A stretch of 64,000 bases of DNA from Halogeometricum limi (GCF_900115785.1 NZ_FOYS01000001.1:1-64000); one strand, 5' to 3'; numbered from the stretch's first letter, positions 50,071 to 59,317 are shown. Notes: generated by a model not told the origin, from the sequence alone. Translations and numbers: made by a program.

Positions 50071-50751
50071 ATGCCCATCGAAGACCGAGACGACGCGTAC
50101 CTCATCACCCACGCGCTCGCGAAGGACACCCTCCTCAGACTCCGCGACGTGGAGACAGAACAGGTCGCGTTCCGCAAAGGCCTCGTGAAACTCGGCCGTA
50201 TCTGCGGCTACGAGATAATCGACGGCGCGATGGAGACGGAGTACGTCACCGTCCAGACGCCGCTGACCGAGACGACGGGCGAGCGCGTGAAAGGGCTGGA
50301 CGACGTGGTCATCATCAACGTCCTCCGCGCGGCGACGCCGTTCGTCGAGGGTCTGTTGAAGGCGTTCCCCCGGGCGAAGCAGGGCGTCATCAGCGCCGGC
50401 CGCGACGAGGAAGCCGGGATGAACGACGACGGCGAGTTCCCCATCACCATCGACTACGTGAAGCTCCCCGAAATCACGGAGAAAGACACCGTCATCGTGG
50501 CCGACCCGATGCTCGCGACGGGCAGTACGATGTGCGCCGTCCTCGACCACGTCTTGGAGAACGCCGGTGCCGACCCGACGGACCTGTTCGTTCTCTCGGC
50601 CGTCTCCGCGCCCGACGGCCTCCTCCGCGTCGGCGAGCAGTTCCCCGACGCCGACCTCCTCACCGTCTCTATCGACGACTACCTCGACGACGACGGCTAC
50701 ATCATCCCCGGCCTCGGCGACGCCGGTGACCGCGCGTTCCGCACGAAGTAG
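50071..50751 (+). CDS. upp: Uracil phosphoribosyltransferase
   Basis: Salvage enzyme making UMP from uracil and PRPP. The 226-residue product shows the family N-terminus with [20 protein letters not shown], the uracil-site-proximal [19 protein letters not shown], the PRPP motif [14 protein letters not shown] (about 140-153), and [14 protein letters not shown] at the C-terminus, which closes over uracil. Archaeal UPRTs are often GTP-activated and CTP-inhibited. ATG 50071 is supported by family start and promoter. It complements the de novo enzyme PyrD elsewhere in the window. Confidence 0.95.
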   Translation: MPIEDRDDAYLITHALAKDTLLRLRDVETEQVAFRKGLVKLGRICGYEIIDGAMETEYVTVQTPLTETTGERVKGLDDVVIINVLRAATPFVEGLLKAFPRAKQGVISAGRDEEAGMNDDGEFPITIDYVKLPEITEKDTVIVADPMLATGSTMCAVLDHVLENAGADPTDLFVLSAVSAPDGLLRVGEQFPDADLLTVSIDDYLDDDGYIIPGLGDAGDRAFRTK

Positions 50752-50792
50752 CGGACTCTCTTTCTGTCTCTGCTCCCGCACGACGGTAAACG

Positions 50793-50800
50793 ACTATACC
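50793..50800 (+). promoter_or_regulatory. TATA box of the 67-residue zinc protein gene
   Basis: ACTATACC centred 27-28 bases before the ATG at 50824. Confidence 0.6.
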
Positions 50801-50823
50801 GCCGGCCGAGAGAGGTGGGAGCG

Positions 50824-51027
50824 ATGAGCGACGCCGACCCCTGCGACGGGTGTGGAAGTCACGTGTCGGGCGCACTCGCGCGCACCGTCAGAATCACCGT
50901 CGACGGCTCCGAAGTCGACAGCCAACGGCTCTGCCCCAACTGCTTCGCCGGGTGGATAGAGCGCTACCGGACCGAGATGACGTCGGGACGCTCCGGCGAC
51001 GACGAGTCGGGCATCATCGTCGACTGA
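50824..51027 (+). CDS. Small zinc-finger protein, 67 residues
   Basis: One treble-clef or ribbon-like zinc site: Cys7/Cys10 (CDGC) and Cys37/Cys40 (CPNC), with a beta hairpin RTVRITVDGSEVDSQ between and a helix AGWIERYRTEM after. The C-terminus is acidic. It resembles a DUF7569-like haloarchaeal small zinc family, from memory and with low certainty. A leaderless promoter with TATA 27-28 bases upstream gives support to the ATG. Partner unknown. Confidence 0.75.
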   Translation: MSDADPCDGCGSHVSGALARTVRITVDGSEVDSQRLCPNCFAGWIERYRTEMTSGRSGDDESGIIVD

Positions 51028-51296
51028 CACCCGTACGGTCGTCCGGCGACGCCGTCCGCGCGCCGAACCCCCTCGCTTCGAGTCGAACGTCGTCGGAGTC
51101 CGGCGGTTACACTTCGAATGGAAGGAGTCGAAACGGACCACCGGTCGCGTTCCGTGTGAAACACAGTCGTACCGAGCGGAGCGAAGAGAATAGTCATATC
51201 ACCGTCACGAACCCCTTCGCTTCGCCTCGAAACCACCCGACAGTGCGGTGATGGCCGCTCGTGTCGTGGACCTGAAACGAACCCCTCACGGCTGGG
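51028..51296. other. Spacer between convergent small zinc protein and S9 peptidase
   Basis: No gene seen. It contains three CGAACCCC-type runs (about 51063, 51208, 51279) and the pentamer GAGCG repeated in a Gly/Ala-like tract around 51175-51185. These look like spacer composition, not a mobile element. Confidence 0.4.
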
Positions 51297-51314
51297 GAGC
51301 ACTCCGGAGTGCTC
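51297..51314. terminator. 18-base perfect palindrome at the end of the S9 peptidase gene
   Basis: GAGCACTCCGGAGTGCTC is its own reverse complement and begins two bases past the peptidase stop (TAA at 51316-51318 on the minus strand). As RNA it would form a nine-pair stem with almost no loop, and no T-run follows, so it is equally a transcript end or a dimer binding site. Confidence 0.4.
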
Positions 51315-51315
51315 G

Positions 51316-53397
51316 TTACTCGTCGCGGCCCTCGTCGTCGGCGTCTTCGTCTGCGCTCTCTGCCGCAGAGAGGCCGTCGTCGCCGCGTTCGAGCGCCGTC
51401 GGCACGTCGTGGTGGTCGGAGTAGCCGTCGAACCAGCGGACGGTCCGTTCGAGTCTGTCGACCACGTGGGCGGGTTCGCCGGAGCGCGAGAGTTCGTGGC
51501 CCTCGCGGGGGTACCGAACGAGGCGCGTCTCGACGCCGTTCTTCTTCAAGAACAGGTAGAACATCTCGCCGTTGTTGACGGGGACGCGGAAGTCGTCGTC
51601 CGCGTGCATCACGAGCGTCGGCGTCGTCACCTCGTCGGCGTAGGCGACGGGTGACTGCTCCCAGAGGAACTCCGGTTCGTCCCACGGCGTCGTGCCGAAG
51701 TCGCCCTCGATGAGTTTGAACGCGTCCGTCGACCCGTAGAACGACGAGAGGTCGTAGACGCCGCGTTGGGCGACGCCGCCGGCGAAGAAGTCGGTGTGGC
51801 CGACGATCCATCCGGTCATGAACCCGCCGAACGAACCGCCGGTGACGAAGGCGTTCTCCTCGTCGACGTAGTCGCGTTCGCAGACGAGTTCGACGCCGTT
51901 CATCACGTCGGTCATCGTCACGTCGCCCCAGTCGGACTCGATGGCGGTGGCGAACTCCTCGCCGTACCCCGTCGACCCGCGCGGGTTCGACCAGAAGACG
52001 ACGTAGCCGCGGGCGGCCAAGAGTTGGTACTCGTGCCACATCGTCCCCGACTCGGACCACATCGCGTGCGGGCCGCCGTGAATCTCGACGGCGAGGGGGT
52101 ACGTCTCGTCTTCGTCGAACTCCGGCGGCGTCAGCACCCACCCCTGCACCCGCACGCCGTCCGAGTCGAACCAGAGTTCCTCGGGTTCCTGCACGTCCAC
52201 CTCGGCGAGGTAGTCGGCGTTCACCTCGGTCAGGCGCGTCTCCTCGCCGTCGGCGAAGGCGAACACGTCGCCGCGGTGGTCCCACTCGCTCTTGGCGTAG
52301 GCGACGACGGGCGCGTCCGCGTCGCCGCCGACGGAGAGCGTCGTCGCGTGGCCGTCGCCGACGAGGAGTTCCGGGTCCTCCGAGGCGTCTCCGGGCACGC
52401 GCCGCGAGACGTAGTGCCCCTCGTCGGGCGTGAGGAAGTAGACGAACTCCTCGTCCGGACCCCACGTGAACCCGCCCGCGAGGTCCACCGTCCGGTCGAG
52501 ATTCGCGGTCGGGACGGTCGTCTCGTCGGTCTCGGGGTCGTACACCTCGATGTCGGAACTCCGCATCGACAGGCGTTCTTCTGGCGTCTTCGCGTACGCG
52601 ACGCGGCCGTCGGTGGCCACGTCCATCACGAGACCCCAGCACGTCGTCCGCGTCACGTCCGTCACGTCGCCCGAGTCGAGGTCGAGCGACTGGATGTCGA
52701 TGACGACGCTGTCGTCGGGTTCGGTCTCACCCTGTGGATACTTCACGCCGAAGTAGACGGTGTCGTCGTCGCGCCACGCGGGAGCGACGTGGTCGAGGTC
52801 ACCGTCGGTGAGGCGTTCGACCTCGCTCTCGCCGTCTGCGCCGTCCCCGTCGAGATGCGCGAGGTAGGCGTGCGTGACGGTGTCGTCGCGGTACCGTTGG
52901 TGCTGACGGTAGACGAGACGGTCGACGACGCGCGGGTCGGGCGTCTCGCGTTCGTACTCCTCGCCGTCGAGGCCGACGTCGAGGCCGTCTTCGCGTTCCG
53001 CCTCGGTCGTCGCTTGCTGAAACAGGAGACGACTCCCGTCGGGACTCCACTCGACGCCGGAGACGCCGCCGGGCACGTCCGTCACCTGTTCTGCCTCGCC
53101 GCCGTCGACCGGGAGGACCCACAGTTGCGGTCGGTCGTCGTCGGCGCCGCGCGTCGAGACGAACGCGAGTCGGTCGCCGGACGGACTCCACCGCGGGTGC
53201 GAGTCGACGCCCTCGGCGATGGTGAGTCGTCGCGGGTCGGACTCGCCGTCGGTCGAGACGGTGTAGATAGTCTGTTCGTAGGAGTCGTCGCCGCTCGGGA
53301 CCTTCCGAACGAACGCGACGCGCGTCCCGTTCGGTGACACCCGCGTGTCCTCAACCTGTACGATGTCGCAGTAATCAGTCGCGGAGACCGGAGACAT
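51316..53397 (-). CDS. S9 family prolyl oligopeptidase / acylaminoacyl peptidase
   Basis: Cytosolic serine peptidase, 693 residues, without a signal peptide. The N-terminal beta-propeller (about 1-400) has repeated WSPDG/WSPSG blades. The C-terminal alpha/beta hydrolase shows HGGPHAMW (oxyanion region), catalytic Ser in TGGSFGGFMT (about 520), Asp in HADDDFRVP (about 600) and His in PREGHELSRSG (about 635). The acidic tail GLSAAESADEDADDEGRDE is unique. It likely trims short peptides. Divergent from the TAXI-TRAP operon by 160 bases. Confidence 0.92.
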   Translation of the reverse strand: MSPVSATDYCDIVQVEDTRVSPNGTRVAFVRKVPSGDDSYEQTIYTVSTDGESDPRRLTIAEGVDSHPRWSPSGDRLAFVSTRGADDDRPQLWVLPVDGGEAEQVTDVPGGVSGVEWSPDGSRLLFQQATTEAEREDGLDVGLDGEEYERETPDPRVVDRLVYRQHQRYRDDTVTHAYLAHLDGDGADGESEVERLTDGDLDHVAPAWRDDDTVYFGVKYPQGETEPDDSVVIDIQSLDLDSGDVTDVTRTTCWGLVMDVATDGRVAYAKTPEERLSMRSSDIEVYDPETDETTVPTANLDRTVDLAGGFTWGPDEEFVYFLTPDEGHYVSRRVPGDASEDPELLVGDGHATTLSVGGDADAPVVAYAKSEWDHRGDVFAFADGEETRLTEVNADYLAEVDVQEPEELWFDSDGVRVQGWVLTPPEFDEDETYPLAVEIHGGPHAMWSESGTMWHEYQLLAARGYVVFWSNPRGSTGYGEEFATAIESDWGDVTMTDVMNGVELVCERDYVDEENAFVTGGSFGGFMTGWIVGHTDFFAGGVAQRGVYDLSSFYGSTDAFKLIEGDFGTTPWDEPEFLWEQSPVAYADEVTTPTLVMHADDDFRVPVNNGEMFYLFLKKNGVETRLVRYPREGHELSRSGEPAHVVDRLERTVRWFDGYSDHHDVPTALERGDDGLSAAESADEDADDEGRDE

Positions 53398-53525
53398 ACC
53401 GCCGCGTTCGGCATCGTTCGTGAAAGGTGTACGCCCATCGGCGGAGACGGCCGCAGATTTTCACATATCAGAACCGAAATGTAACTTTCCATACATCGAG
53501 ACACTCTCGTATCAGATGAAAATCC

Positions 53526-53533
53526 GTATATAT
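53526..53533 (+). promoter_or_regulatory. TATA box of the TAXI-TRAP operon
   Basis: GTATATAT centred 27-28 bases before the ATG at 53557; an in-frame ATG at 53551 is too close for leaderless initiation. Confidence 0.7.
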
Positions 53534-53556
53534 CTCCCGTCGGATACTAGATGGAT

Positions 53557-54588
53557 ATGGCTCGAAAGTTCAATCGTCGTGAGTTCATCGCAGCGACCGG
53601 TGCGGCCGGAATCGCCGGATTAGCGGGCTGTTCGTCGAACGGCGGCGACGGCGGAGAGACGGAGACGGAGGAGAACGGTGGCGGCTCCACCGACGCGGAG
53701 ACGGAGACCGAGACGTCCGGAAACGGCGGCGGAAGCGGGAGCACGCGCCTCTCGTGGCACGCCGGCGGGACGGGCGGGACGTACTTCCCGCTCTCGAACG
53801 AGTTCAAGACGGTCGTCGAGGACAACACCGACTACACGCTGCAGGTGCAGTCGACCGGTGCCTCCGTCGAGAACGTCGGCAGTCTCTCCCGCGGCGAGGC
53901 CGACTTCGCGCTCATCCAGAACGACATCGCCTACTTCGCGTTCAACGGCGAAGGCATCGACGCGTTCAAAGGGAACGCCGTCGAGAGCCTCCGCGGCGTC
54001 GCGACGCTGTACCCGGAGACCATTCACATCGTCACGCTCGCCGACACGGGCATCGAGCAACCGTCGGACCTCTCGGGCGCGACCATCAACACCGGTGACC
54101 TCGGGTCCGGGACGCAGGTCAACGCCGTCCAGATTCTCGACGCGCTCGGAATCTCCGACTACGACGAGCAGAACACCGGGTTCTCCACGGCGTCCGACCA
54201 GTTGAAGAACGGCGACATCGACGCGGCGTTCGTCGTCGGCGGGTGGCCCGTCGGCGCGCTCGAAGAACTCGCGGCGACCGAAGACGTCGTCGTCGTCCCC
54301 GTCGAGGGTGAGAACCGACAGGCCGTCAAGGACGCCGCACCGTTCTACGCGGACGACGAGGTTCCGTCCGGAACGTACGGCCTCGACTCGGCGGTGCCGA
54401 CCGTCTCCGTGCAGGCGATGATCGCGACGACGACGCAGGTCGACGACGCCGTCGTCGAGGACGTGACGGCGGCCATCTTCGACAACACCGACCAGTTGAC
54501 CATCAAGACGGACTTCATCACGAAAGAGTCCGCGCAGGACGGGATGTCCATCGACCTGCACCCCGGCGCACAGGCGTACTTCGGCTGA
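53557..54588 (+). CDS. TAXI-type TRAP transporter substrate-binding lipoprotein
   Basis: Extracytoplasmic binding protein, 343 residues. The Tat signal has the twin-Arg NRREFI (Arg7-Arg8), a hydrophobic segment and lipobox LAGC (22-25), so it is exported folded and lipid-anchored. A Gly/Glu/Thr-rich spacer (26-65) precedes the TAXI fold: WHAGGTGGTYFPL, STGASVENV, GRGEADFALIQNDIAYFA-like, LYPETIHIV, NTGDLGSGTQVNAVQIL, AAFVVGGWPVGAL. TAXI members bind small carboxylates or glutamate-like ligands. The three-gene transport operon with fused permease follows after 12 bases. Confidence 0.93.
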   Translation: MARKFNRREFIAATGAAGIAGLAGCSSNGGDGGETETEENGGGSTDAETETETSGNGGGSGSTRLSWHAGGTGGTYFPLSNEFKTVVEDNTDYTLQVQSTGASVENVGSLSRGEADFALIQNDIAYFAFNGEGIDAFKGNAVESLRGVATLYPETIHIVTLADTGIEQPSDLSGATINTGDLGSGTQVNAVQILDALGISDYDEQNTGFSTASDQLKNGDIDAAFVVGGWPVGALEELAATEDVVVVPVEGENRQAVKDAAPFYADDEVPSGTYGLDSAVPTVSVQAMIATTTQVDDAVVEDVTAAIFDNTDQLTIKTDFITKESAQDGMSIDLHPGAQAYFG

Positions 54589-54600
54589 ACACGACCGACG

Positions 54601-55107
54601 ATGTCGGGGAGTCTCGCACGTCGTCTGGCGGTCGTCGTCGTCCTCGTTCTCGTCCTCGCGGGTGCGGGGGCGGCAACGACGACCGACGGGCGAACGCTCG
54701 TCGTCGAAGACGCAGAGACCGGCGAGACGCTTCTGTCGACACCCGTCTCCGAAGGGACGCTGGTGGCGCTGGAGTACACCCACAGCGTCGAGAAGACTCG
54801 CGTGTTGGACGCCTACGCCGTCGACGGGACGAATCTGACGATGACGCGCATGGAGTTCGAATCCTACGGCGCTGGACTCCCGGCGCGAGCGAACGTGACC
54901 GTCGAGAACGGGACGTTCGTCTTCGACCCCGACGGCACCTACGAAGAACTGTACGTCAAACCGGGGCGCATCGCGGGGCACGAACTCCACGTCGGATCGG
55001 AGACGTACGACCTCGTCGCCCTCTCTGACGCCCGGTCGGTGCGGCTGACCGTCGAGCGACGGTCGGCCCTCGCTCGCGCCCTCTCGTTCGGAGCAACCAG
55101 ACTATGA
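54601..55107 (+). CDS. DUF1850 exported protein of the TRAP operon
   Basis: A 168-residue protein with an N-terminal signal/anchor helix (RRLAVVVVLVLVLAGAGAA, 7-25) and an extracytoplasmic beta-rich domain: LEYTHSVEKTRVLDAYAVDG, TRMEFESYGAGLPA and TYEELYVKPG, which match the DUF1850 pattern. DUF1850 genes commonly lie between TAXI binding-protein and fused-permease genes, so it is likely a transporter accessory, not a second binder. Its ATG is 12 bases after the binding-protein stop, and its TGA overlaps the permease ATG (ATGA). Confidence 0.85.
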   Translation: MSGSLARRLAVVVVLVLVLAGAGAATTTDGRTLVVEDAETGETLLSTPVSEGTLVALEYTHSVEKTRVLDAYAVDGTNLTMTRMEFESYGAGLPARANVTVENGTFVFDPDGTYEELYVKPGRIAGHELHVGSETYDLVALSDARSVRLTVERRSALARALSFGATRL

Positions 55108-57941
55108 CAACAGAGAACCACGACGACCGAACAGACCGAGAAGCGGGGGCCGACCCCGAGACGCACGCGCCGCTCGCCGCCGACGGCGGCCGAAACGACG
55201 CGAACGACAGTCCCGAAGACCCCGAAGACGACAGTCTGAGCGACGAAGAAGCCGAAGAGATTCTGCAAGAGATCGAACGGAAGCGCTCGCTCTCGCGGTA
55301 CACGGCCGTCTTCGTCTCCGCCGTCGGCATCCTGTTCTCTCTGTATCAGATATGGCTCGCCGCGCGCGGGTTCGACTTCAGTCTCTCGCTCCCGTTTCTC
55401 GGCGAGGTCGGCGTCGGCCAACTCCAACTGCTGCAGGTGAACGCCGTCCACGTCGCGTTCGCCCTCGTCCTCGCGTTCGTGCTCTTCCCCCCGACCAGCG
55501 GAACCGGGGCCATCTCCCGTCGCTTCGGCCGAATCGTTCCGTCCGCACGGGCGCGGTTCGGTGAACGGAGTCCGCTCACCCGCGGTGCGGCGGGTCTGCG
55601 GCGCGGCGCCCGTTGGGTCGCCGTCGACGCCGAGAGGGACCGCGTGACCGCGATAGACGTGGTTCTCGTCCTCCTCACCGTCGCCACGGCGGAGTACATG
55701 GTGACCGAGTGGGAGGAGATTCAGCGACTCCGCGTGTTCGGTCTCGAAGCCGGACGCTCCGTCGCGGAGTATCTCGGCGGCCCGTTCGTCGCACTGGGGG
55801 ACGCACTCGGTCCGCTCGGATTCCTCGCCGACGCCGTGGTGACGCTCATCGGACTGCTCCCGTTCAGCGACGTCTCCTACCCGTTCTTCCTCGGTGCCGT
55901 CGGCGTCCTCCTCGTCCTGGAGGCGACGCGTCGGGCACTCGGCGTCTACTTGATGCTCATCGTCGCGATGTTCATCGTCTACGCGCGGTACGGCTACTTC
56001 ATCGCGCCCGACACGCCCATCATCGGCGTCCTCTCTATCACCGAGGGGTCGTGGGCGAACATCATCCAGAACCTCTGGTACAACACCGAGAACGGCGTGT
56101 TCGGCGTCCCCGTCACCGTCTCCGTGCAGTTCATCTACATATTCATCCTGTTCGGCGCGTTCTTGGAGATGTCCGGGGCGGGTCAGTGGTTCATCGACCT
56201 GGCGTACGCCGCCACCGGGACGCGACGCGGCGGTCCCGCGAAGGCGTCCGTCCTCGCCTCGGGATTCATGGGGATGATATCCGGGTCCTCCATCGCCAAC
56301 ACGGTGACGACCGGTGCGTTCACCATTCCGTTGATGAAGCGGTCCGGTTACCGACCCGAGTTCGCGGGGGCCGTCGAGTCGTCGGCCTCCTCCGGCGGAC
56401 AGATTCTCCCGCCCGTGATGGGCGCGGCGGCGTTCCTGATGATAGAGTTCATCGGCGTCCCCTTCTCCGACATCATCGTCGCGGCCACCATCCCCGCCAT
56501 CGTGTTCTTCTTCGGCGTCTGGGTGATGGTCCACCTCGAAGCCGTCCGCGTCGACATCGGCGGCTTAGACGAGAGCGAGGTCGTCAACCTGCGGACGCAC
56601 ATGCGCGCCGGGTGGTTCTACCTCGTCCCCCTGTTGCTCCTGTTGTTCTACCTCCTCGTCGAACGACTGACCGTCGCGCGGTCGGCGTGGTTCACCCTCG
56701 TCGCCATCATGGCGCTCATCGCCGCCGTCGCGGCGTACAACGAACGCACGCGGATTCCGCTCGTCGGGAGTATCGCGCTCGTGACGCTGGCGCAGTTCGC
56801 CTCCTACCTCACCACGGGTGCGGGAATCGTCGACGCGGTCACGGGGCAGACCGAAGAGGCACTGGCCGTCAGCGAGGCGGCGTTCGCCGCGGGCGGTGAC
56901 CTCGGAACCATCGTCATCCTCGTCAGCGCCGCGTTCCTCCTCGCGCGGCCCAAGATTCGGTCGCCGTACCTCAACCTCGACGACGCGGTGGACGAGACGA
57001 GCGACCGACTCGCGGTCACCGTCGGGCGCCCCTCGCTCGGAAAGCTGAACGTGTTCCGCTACGGCACGTTCGTCGGCAAGTCGATGGACTCCGGCGCGCG
57101 AACGGCGACGGAAGTCGTCGTCGCCGTCGCCGCCGCGGGAATCATCCCCGGCGTCGTGAGTGCGACGGGCCTCGGCCCGAACCTCACGGCCCTCATCCGG
57201 AACGTCGCGGGCGGTTCTATCGTCCTCCTCCTCGTGTTCACGGCCATCGCGTCCATCATCCTCGGGATGGGGATGCCGACGACGGTGACGTACATCATCC
57301 TCGTCTCGCTCTTGGGGCCGGCCATCGCGCAGTCCTCGGACATCCCGCTTCTGGCGGCTCACCTGTTCATCCTCTACTTCGGCGTCATCGCCGACATCAC
57401 GCCGCCCGTCGCCGTCGCCGCCTACGCGGCGTCCGGAATCGCGAAATCAGACCCGTTCAGGACGGGGGTGCAAGCGTTCTCGCTGTCGCTCAACAAGGCC
57501 ATCGTGCCGTTCGCGTTCGCCCTCACGCCGGGCATCCTGCTCCTGCGCGGGAGCGGTGAGAGCGCGCGAATCCTCACGTTCGCCGACGTGGCCGACGTGG
57601 GCTACTTCGTTCCCGAAGTCCTGATTCCCGTCGCCGGCGTGTTCGTCGGCGTCGTCGGCCTCGGCGTGACGGTCATCGGCTACCTCTACGGACCCGCCAC
57701 GCGGACCGACCGTGCGTTGTTCGCCCTCGCGGCGTTCCTGCTCATGGCACCGATGCTCCTCCTGAACGCCGTCACGGACCTCCTGGGCTTCTTCGGCGTC
57801 CTCGCGAACGTCGGCGAACCCCTCCTCGTCGACGTCGGGATGCGGGCGGCCGGCGGCGTCCTGTTCGCCGTCCTCGCGCTCCGAAACCGGCGCAACACCG
57901 GCGACGAGTCGAAACCGACGGCCGCGGCGACGACGGACTGA
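55104..57941 (+). CDS. TRAP transporter fused permease (4TM/12TM)
   Basis: Sodium-driven TRAP permease with small (DctQ-like) and large (DctM-like) domains in one 945-residue chain. A cytosolic acidic N-terminus (1-60, EDDSLSDEEAEEILQEIE) is followed by about 18 membrane segments. Hallmarks of the large domain are GRGGPAKASVLASGFMGMISGSS-type GGPAKASVLASGFMGMISGSSIANT, SASSGGQILPPVMGAAAFLM, and MGMPTTVTYIILVSLL with HLFILYFGVIADITPPVAVAAYAASG late. The permease transports the ligand delivered by the TAXI lipoprotein. Length is at the upper end for the family because of the acidic head and inserted segments. Confidence 0.93.
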   Translation: MTTENHDDRTDREAGADPETHAPLAADGGRNDANDSPEDPEDDSLSDEEAEEILQEIERKRSLSRYTAVFVSAVGILFSLYQIWLAARGFDFSLSLPFLGEVGVGQLQLLQVNAVHVAFALVLAFVLFPPTSGTGAISRRFGRIVPSARARFGERSPLTRGAAGLRRGARWVAVDAERDRVTAIDVVLVLLTVATAEYMVTEWEEIQRLRVFGLEAGRSVAEYLGGPFVALGDALGPLGFLADAVVTLIGLLPFSDVSYPFFLGAVGVLLVLEATRRALGVYLMLIVAMFIVYARYGYFIAPDTPIIGVLSITEGSWANIIQNLWYNTENGVFGVPVTVSVQFIYIFILFGAFLEMSGAGQWFIDLAYAATGTRRGGPAKASVLASGFMGMISGSSIANTVTTGAFTIPLMKRSGYRPEFAGAVESSASSGGQILPPVMGAAAFLMIEFIGVPFSDIIVAATIPAIVFFFGVWVMVHLEAVRVDIGGLDESEVVNLRTHMRAGWFYLVPLLLLLFYLLVERLTVARSAWFTLVAIMALIAAVAAYNERTRIPLVGSIALVTLAQFASYLTTGAGIVDAVTGQTEEALAVSEAAFAAGGDLGTIVILVSAAFLLARPKIRSPYLNLDDAVDETSDRLAVTVGRPSLGKLNVFRYGTFVGKSMDSGARTATEVVVAVAAAGIIPGVVSATGLGPNLTALIRNVAGGSIVLLLVFTAIASIILGMGMPTTVTYIILVSLLGPAIAQSSDIPLLAAHLFILYFGVIADITPPVAVAAYAASGIAKSDPFRTGVQAFSLSLNKAIVPFAFALTPGILLLRGSGESARILTFADVADVGYFVPEVLIPVAGVFVGVVGLGVTVIGYLYGPATRTDRALFALAAFLLMAPMLLLNAVTDLLGFFGVLANVGEPLLVDVGMRAAGGVLFAVLALRNRRNTGDESKPTAAATTD

Positions 57942-58002
57942 ATTCCGCGCGTCGGTAGTCGGCCGTACGGCGTCGCCCCATCTTCGCTGGCTCTCTCTTC
58001 GC

Positions 58003-58623
58003 TTACTCTATCTTCGCGCGTCCGCTCGTCGCACTCCTGAGTCTGTCTCTGAGCGCCGCCCCGTCTTCGACGGGGACGCGAACCTCGAACGAGACGTCCG
58101 CCTCGTAGGCGGCGTCGAACTCCGCGTCCGCGCTCTCTAACAGGCCGCGGACCGACCCGGAGTCGTCGTACTCGACGGTGACCGAGAACGTCTCGTGCGG
58201 CACCTCCTCGACGACGCCGGCGGCGTCGACGGCGTCTTTCACCCCGCGAGAGTACGCGCGGGCGAGGCCGCCGACGCCGAGGTTGGTGCCGCCGTAGTAG
58301 CGCGCGACGACGGCGACGACGTTTCTGAGGTCCTGCTGGACGAGGACGTTCAGCGCGGGCTTTCCCGACGACCCGGTGGGTTCGCCGTCGTCCGAGGAGT
58401 ACTCGCGGAGCATCGTCCCGGCACCGGCGGACTCGCCGCCGGCGGGGACGCGATACGCGGGGACGTTGTGCGTCGCGTCCGCGTGCCGGTCCCGTACCGA
58501 GGCGACGAACGCCTCCGCCTCCTCGACGGTGTTCGCCCGGTCCACGTAGCCGATGAACTCCGACCCGCGAACCTCGAAACTGGCCTCTCCCGGGCCGGCG
58601 ACGGTGCGGTAGGCGTCGGTCAT
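58003..58623 (-). CDS. YigZ/IMPACT family protein
   Basis: A 206-residue two-domain protein. The IMPACT/UPF0029 domain shows SEFIGYVDRANTVEEAEAFV, the conserved DDGEPTGSSGKPALNVL and VVAVVARYYGGTNLGVGGLARAYS. The C-terminal DUF1949-like domain follows (VEYDDSGSVRGLLESADAEF). Bacterial and yeast relatives bind ribosomes/tRNA or control GCN2-type stress translation; the archaeal role is not established. ATG 58623 is chosen because a TATA-like GTCAAAAG complement is 26-27 bases upstream; the longer frame would begin with TTG. Confidence 0.9.
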   Translation of the reverse strand: MTDAYRTVAGPGEASFEVRGSEFIGYVDRANTVEEAEAFVASVRDRHADATHNVPAYRVPAGGESAGAGTMLREYSSDDGEPTGSSGKPALNVLVQQDLRNVVAVVARYYGGTNLGVGGLARAYSRGVKDAVDAAGVVEEVPHETFSVTVEYDDSGSVRGLLESADAEFDAAYEADVSFEVRVPVEDGAALRDRLRSATSGRAKIE

Positions 58624-58686
58624 GGACGGAGTTGGCGCGGTATCGGTCAAAAGGGTTCGGTCGAGAGCGTCGACGAGCGAGGGCGG

Positions 58687-59190
58687 TCAGGCGATGCTGA
58701 TGCGGCGGACGAACGAGAGGTCCGAGAGTTCGTTCAACAGGTCGCCCGGCACGGGTTCGTCGGTGACGAGGTAGAGTTTCGGGTCGTCGGTGAACTCGGG
58801 GTCCTCGCTTATCGTCTGCCGGATGGAGATACCCGCCTCGGCCAGTCGCGAGGTTATCTCGGCGACGATGCCCGGCGCGTCGGCGTCCGCGACTTCGACG
58901 GTGAGCACCGAGAGGTCGAGGACCGGAGCCAGGTCCATCAGACTCGGGATAGAGGAGATGTTCTGAAAGATGCGACGCAGTTGCTCGTCCGCGAGGATGG
59001 TGCTCGTCGTGGAGTCGACGACGCGGCGGTCCACGCCGATTTCGCGGGCGATACCCGTGTTCGGAATCTCGATACCACCGGAGACGACGCGCCCCTCGTC
59101 GTTGACCGAGAACCCGCGTTCGAGGAGGAGTCGGATGACCGCCTGTTGGCTCGGACTACCCTCGAACTTCCGCATTATCTCGTCGAACAT
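58687..59190 (-). CDS. HTH-ACT regulator-like protein
   Basis: A 167-residue protein with an N-terminal winged-helix-like region (MFDEIMRKFEG, SPSQQAVIRLLLERGF, IPNTGIAREIGVDRRVVDSTTSTI) and a C-terminal ACT domain (about 90-165, LSVLTVEVADADAPGIVAEITSRLAEAGISIRQT). ACT domains bind amino acids and this combination is known as an archaeal amino-acid-responsive regulator type. The ATG at 59190 is preferred over the in-frame GTG at 59214 because the TATA element at 59218-59229 lies about 33 bases before it. The target genes are unknown. Confidence 0.82.
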   Translation of the reverse strand: MFDEIMRKFEGSPSQQAVIRLLLERGFSVNDEGRVVSGGIEIPNTGIAREIGVDRRVVDSTTSTILADEQLRRIFQNISSIPSLMDLAPVLDLSVLTVEVADADAPGIVAEITSRLAEAGISIRQTISEDPEFTDDPKLYLVTDEPVPGDLLNELSDLSFVRRISIA

Positions 59191-59217
59191 CGGTTTGCCG
59201 AAGATACGTACCACCGT

Positions 59218-59229
59218 TCATTAATGCAC
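59218..59229 (-). promoter_or_regulatory. TATA box of the HTH-ACT gene
   Basis: TGCATTAATGAA on the minus strand, centred about 33 bases before the ATG at 59190; a leader of about six bases is implied. Confidence 0.55.
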
Positions 59230-59286
59230 GTGTTCGGCCCCCGTCGCTCGCGGTTCCGTGCGGCCCATCGCCGGACTGGCGAGTGG

Positions 59287-59294
59287 CTTTAACC
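59287..59294 (+). promoter_or_regulatory. TATA box of the zinc-ribbon/winged-helix gene
   Basis: CTTTAACC centred 27-28 bases before the ATG at 59318, in the divergent spacer with the HTH-ACT gene. Confidence 0.6.
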
Positions 59295-59317
59295 TCCCGC
59301 GGCGACGACGAATCGGT

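Noticed and set aside
51063-51290. Three CGAACCCC-type runs as an element remnant
   Set aside because: They are short and irregularly spaced, with no transposase or terminal repeats.
54939-56534. 531-codon minus-strand frame over the TRAP permease
   Set aside because: Glu/Asp/Arg/Gly/His repeats and no motif; mirror of hydrophobic TRAP codons.
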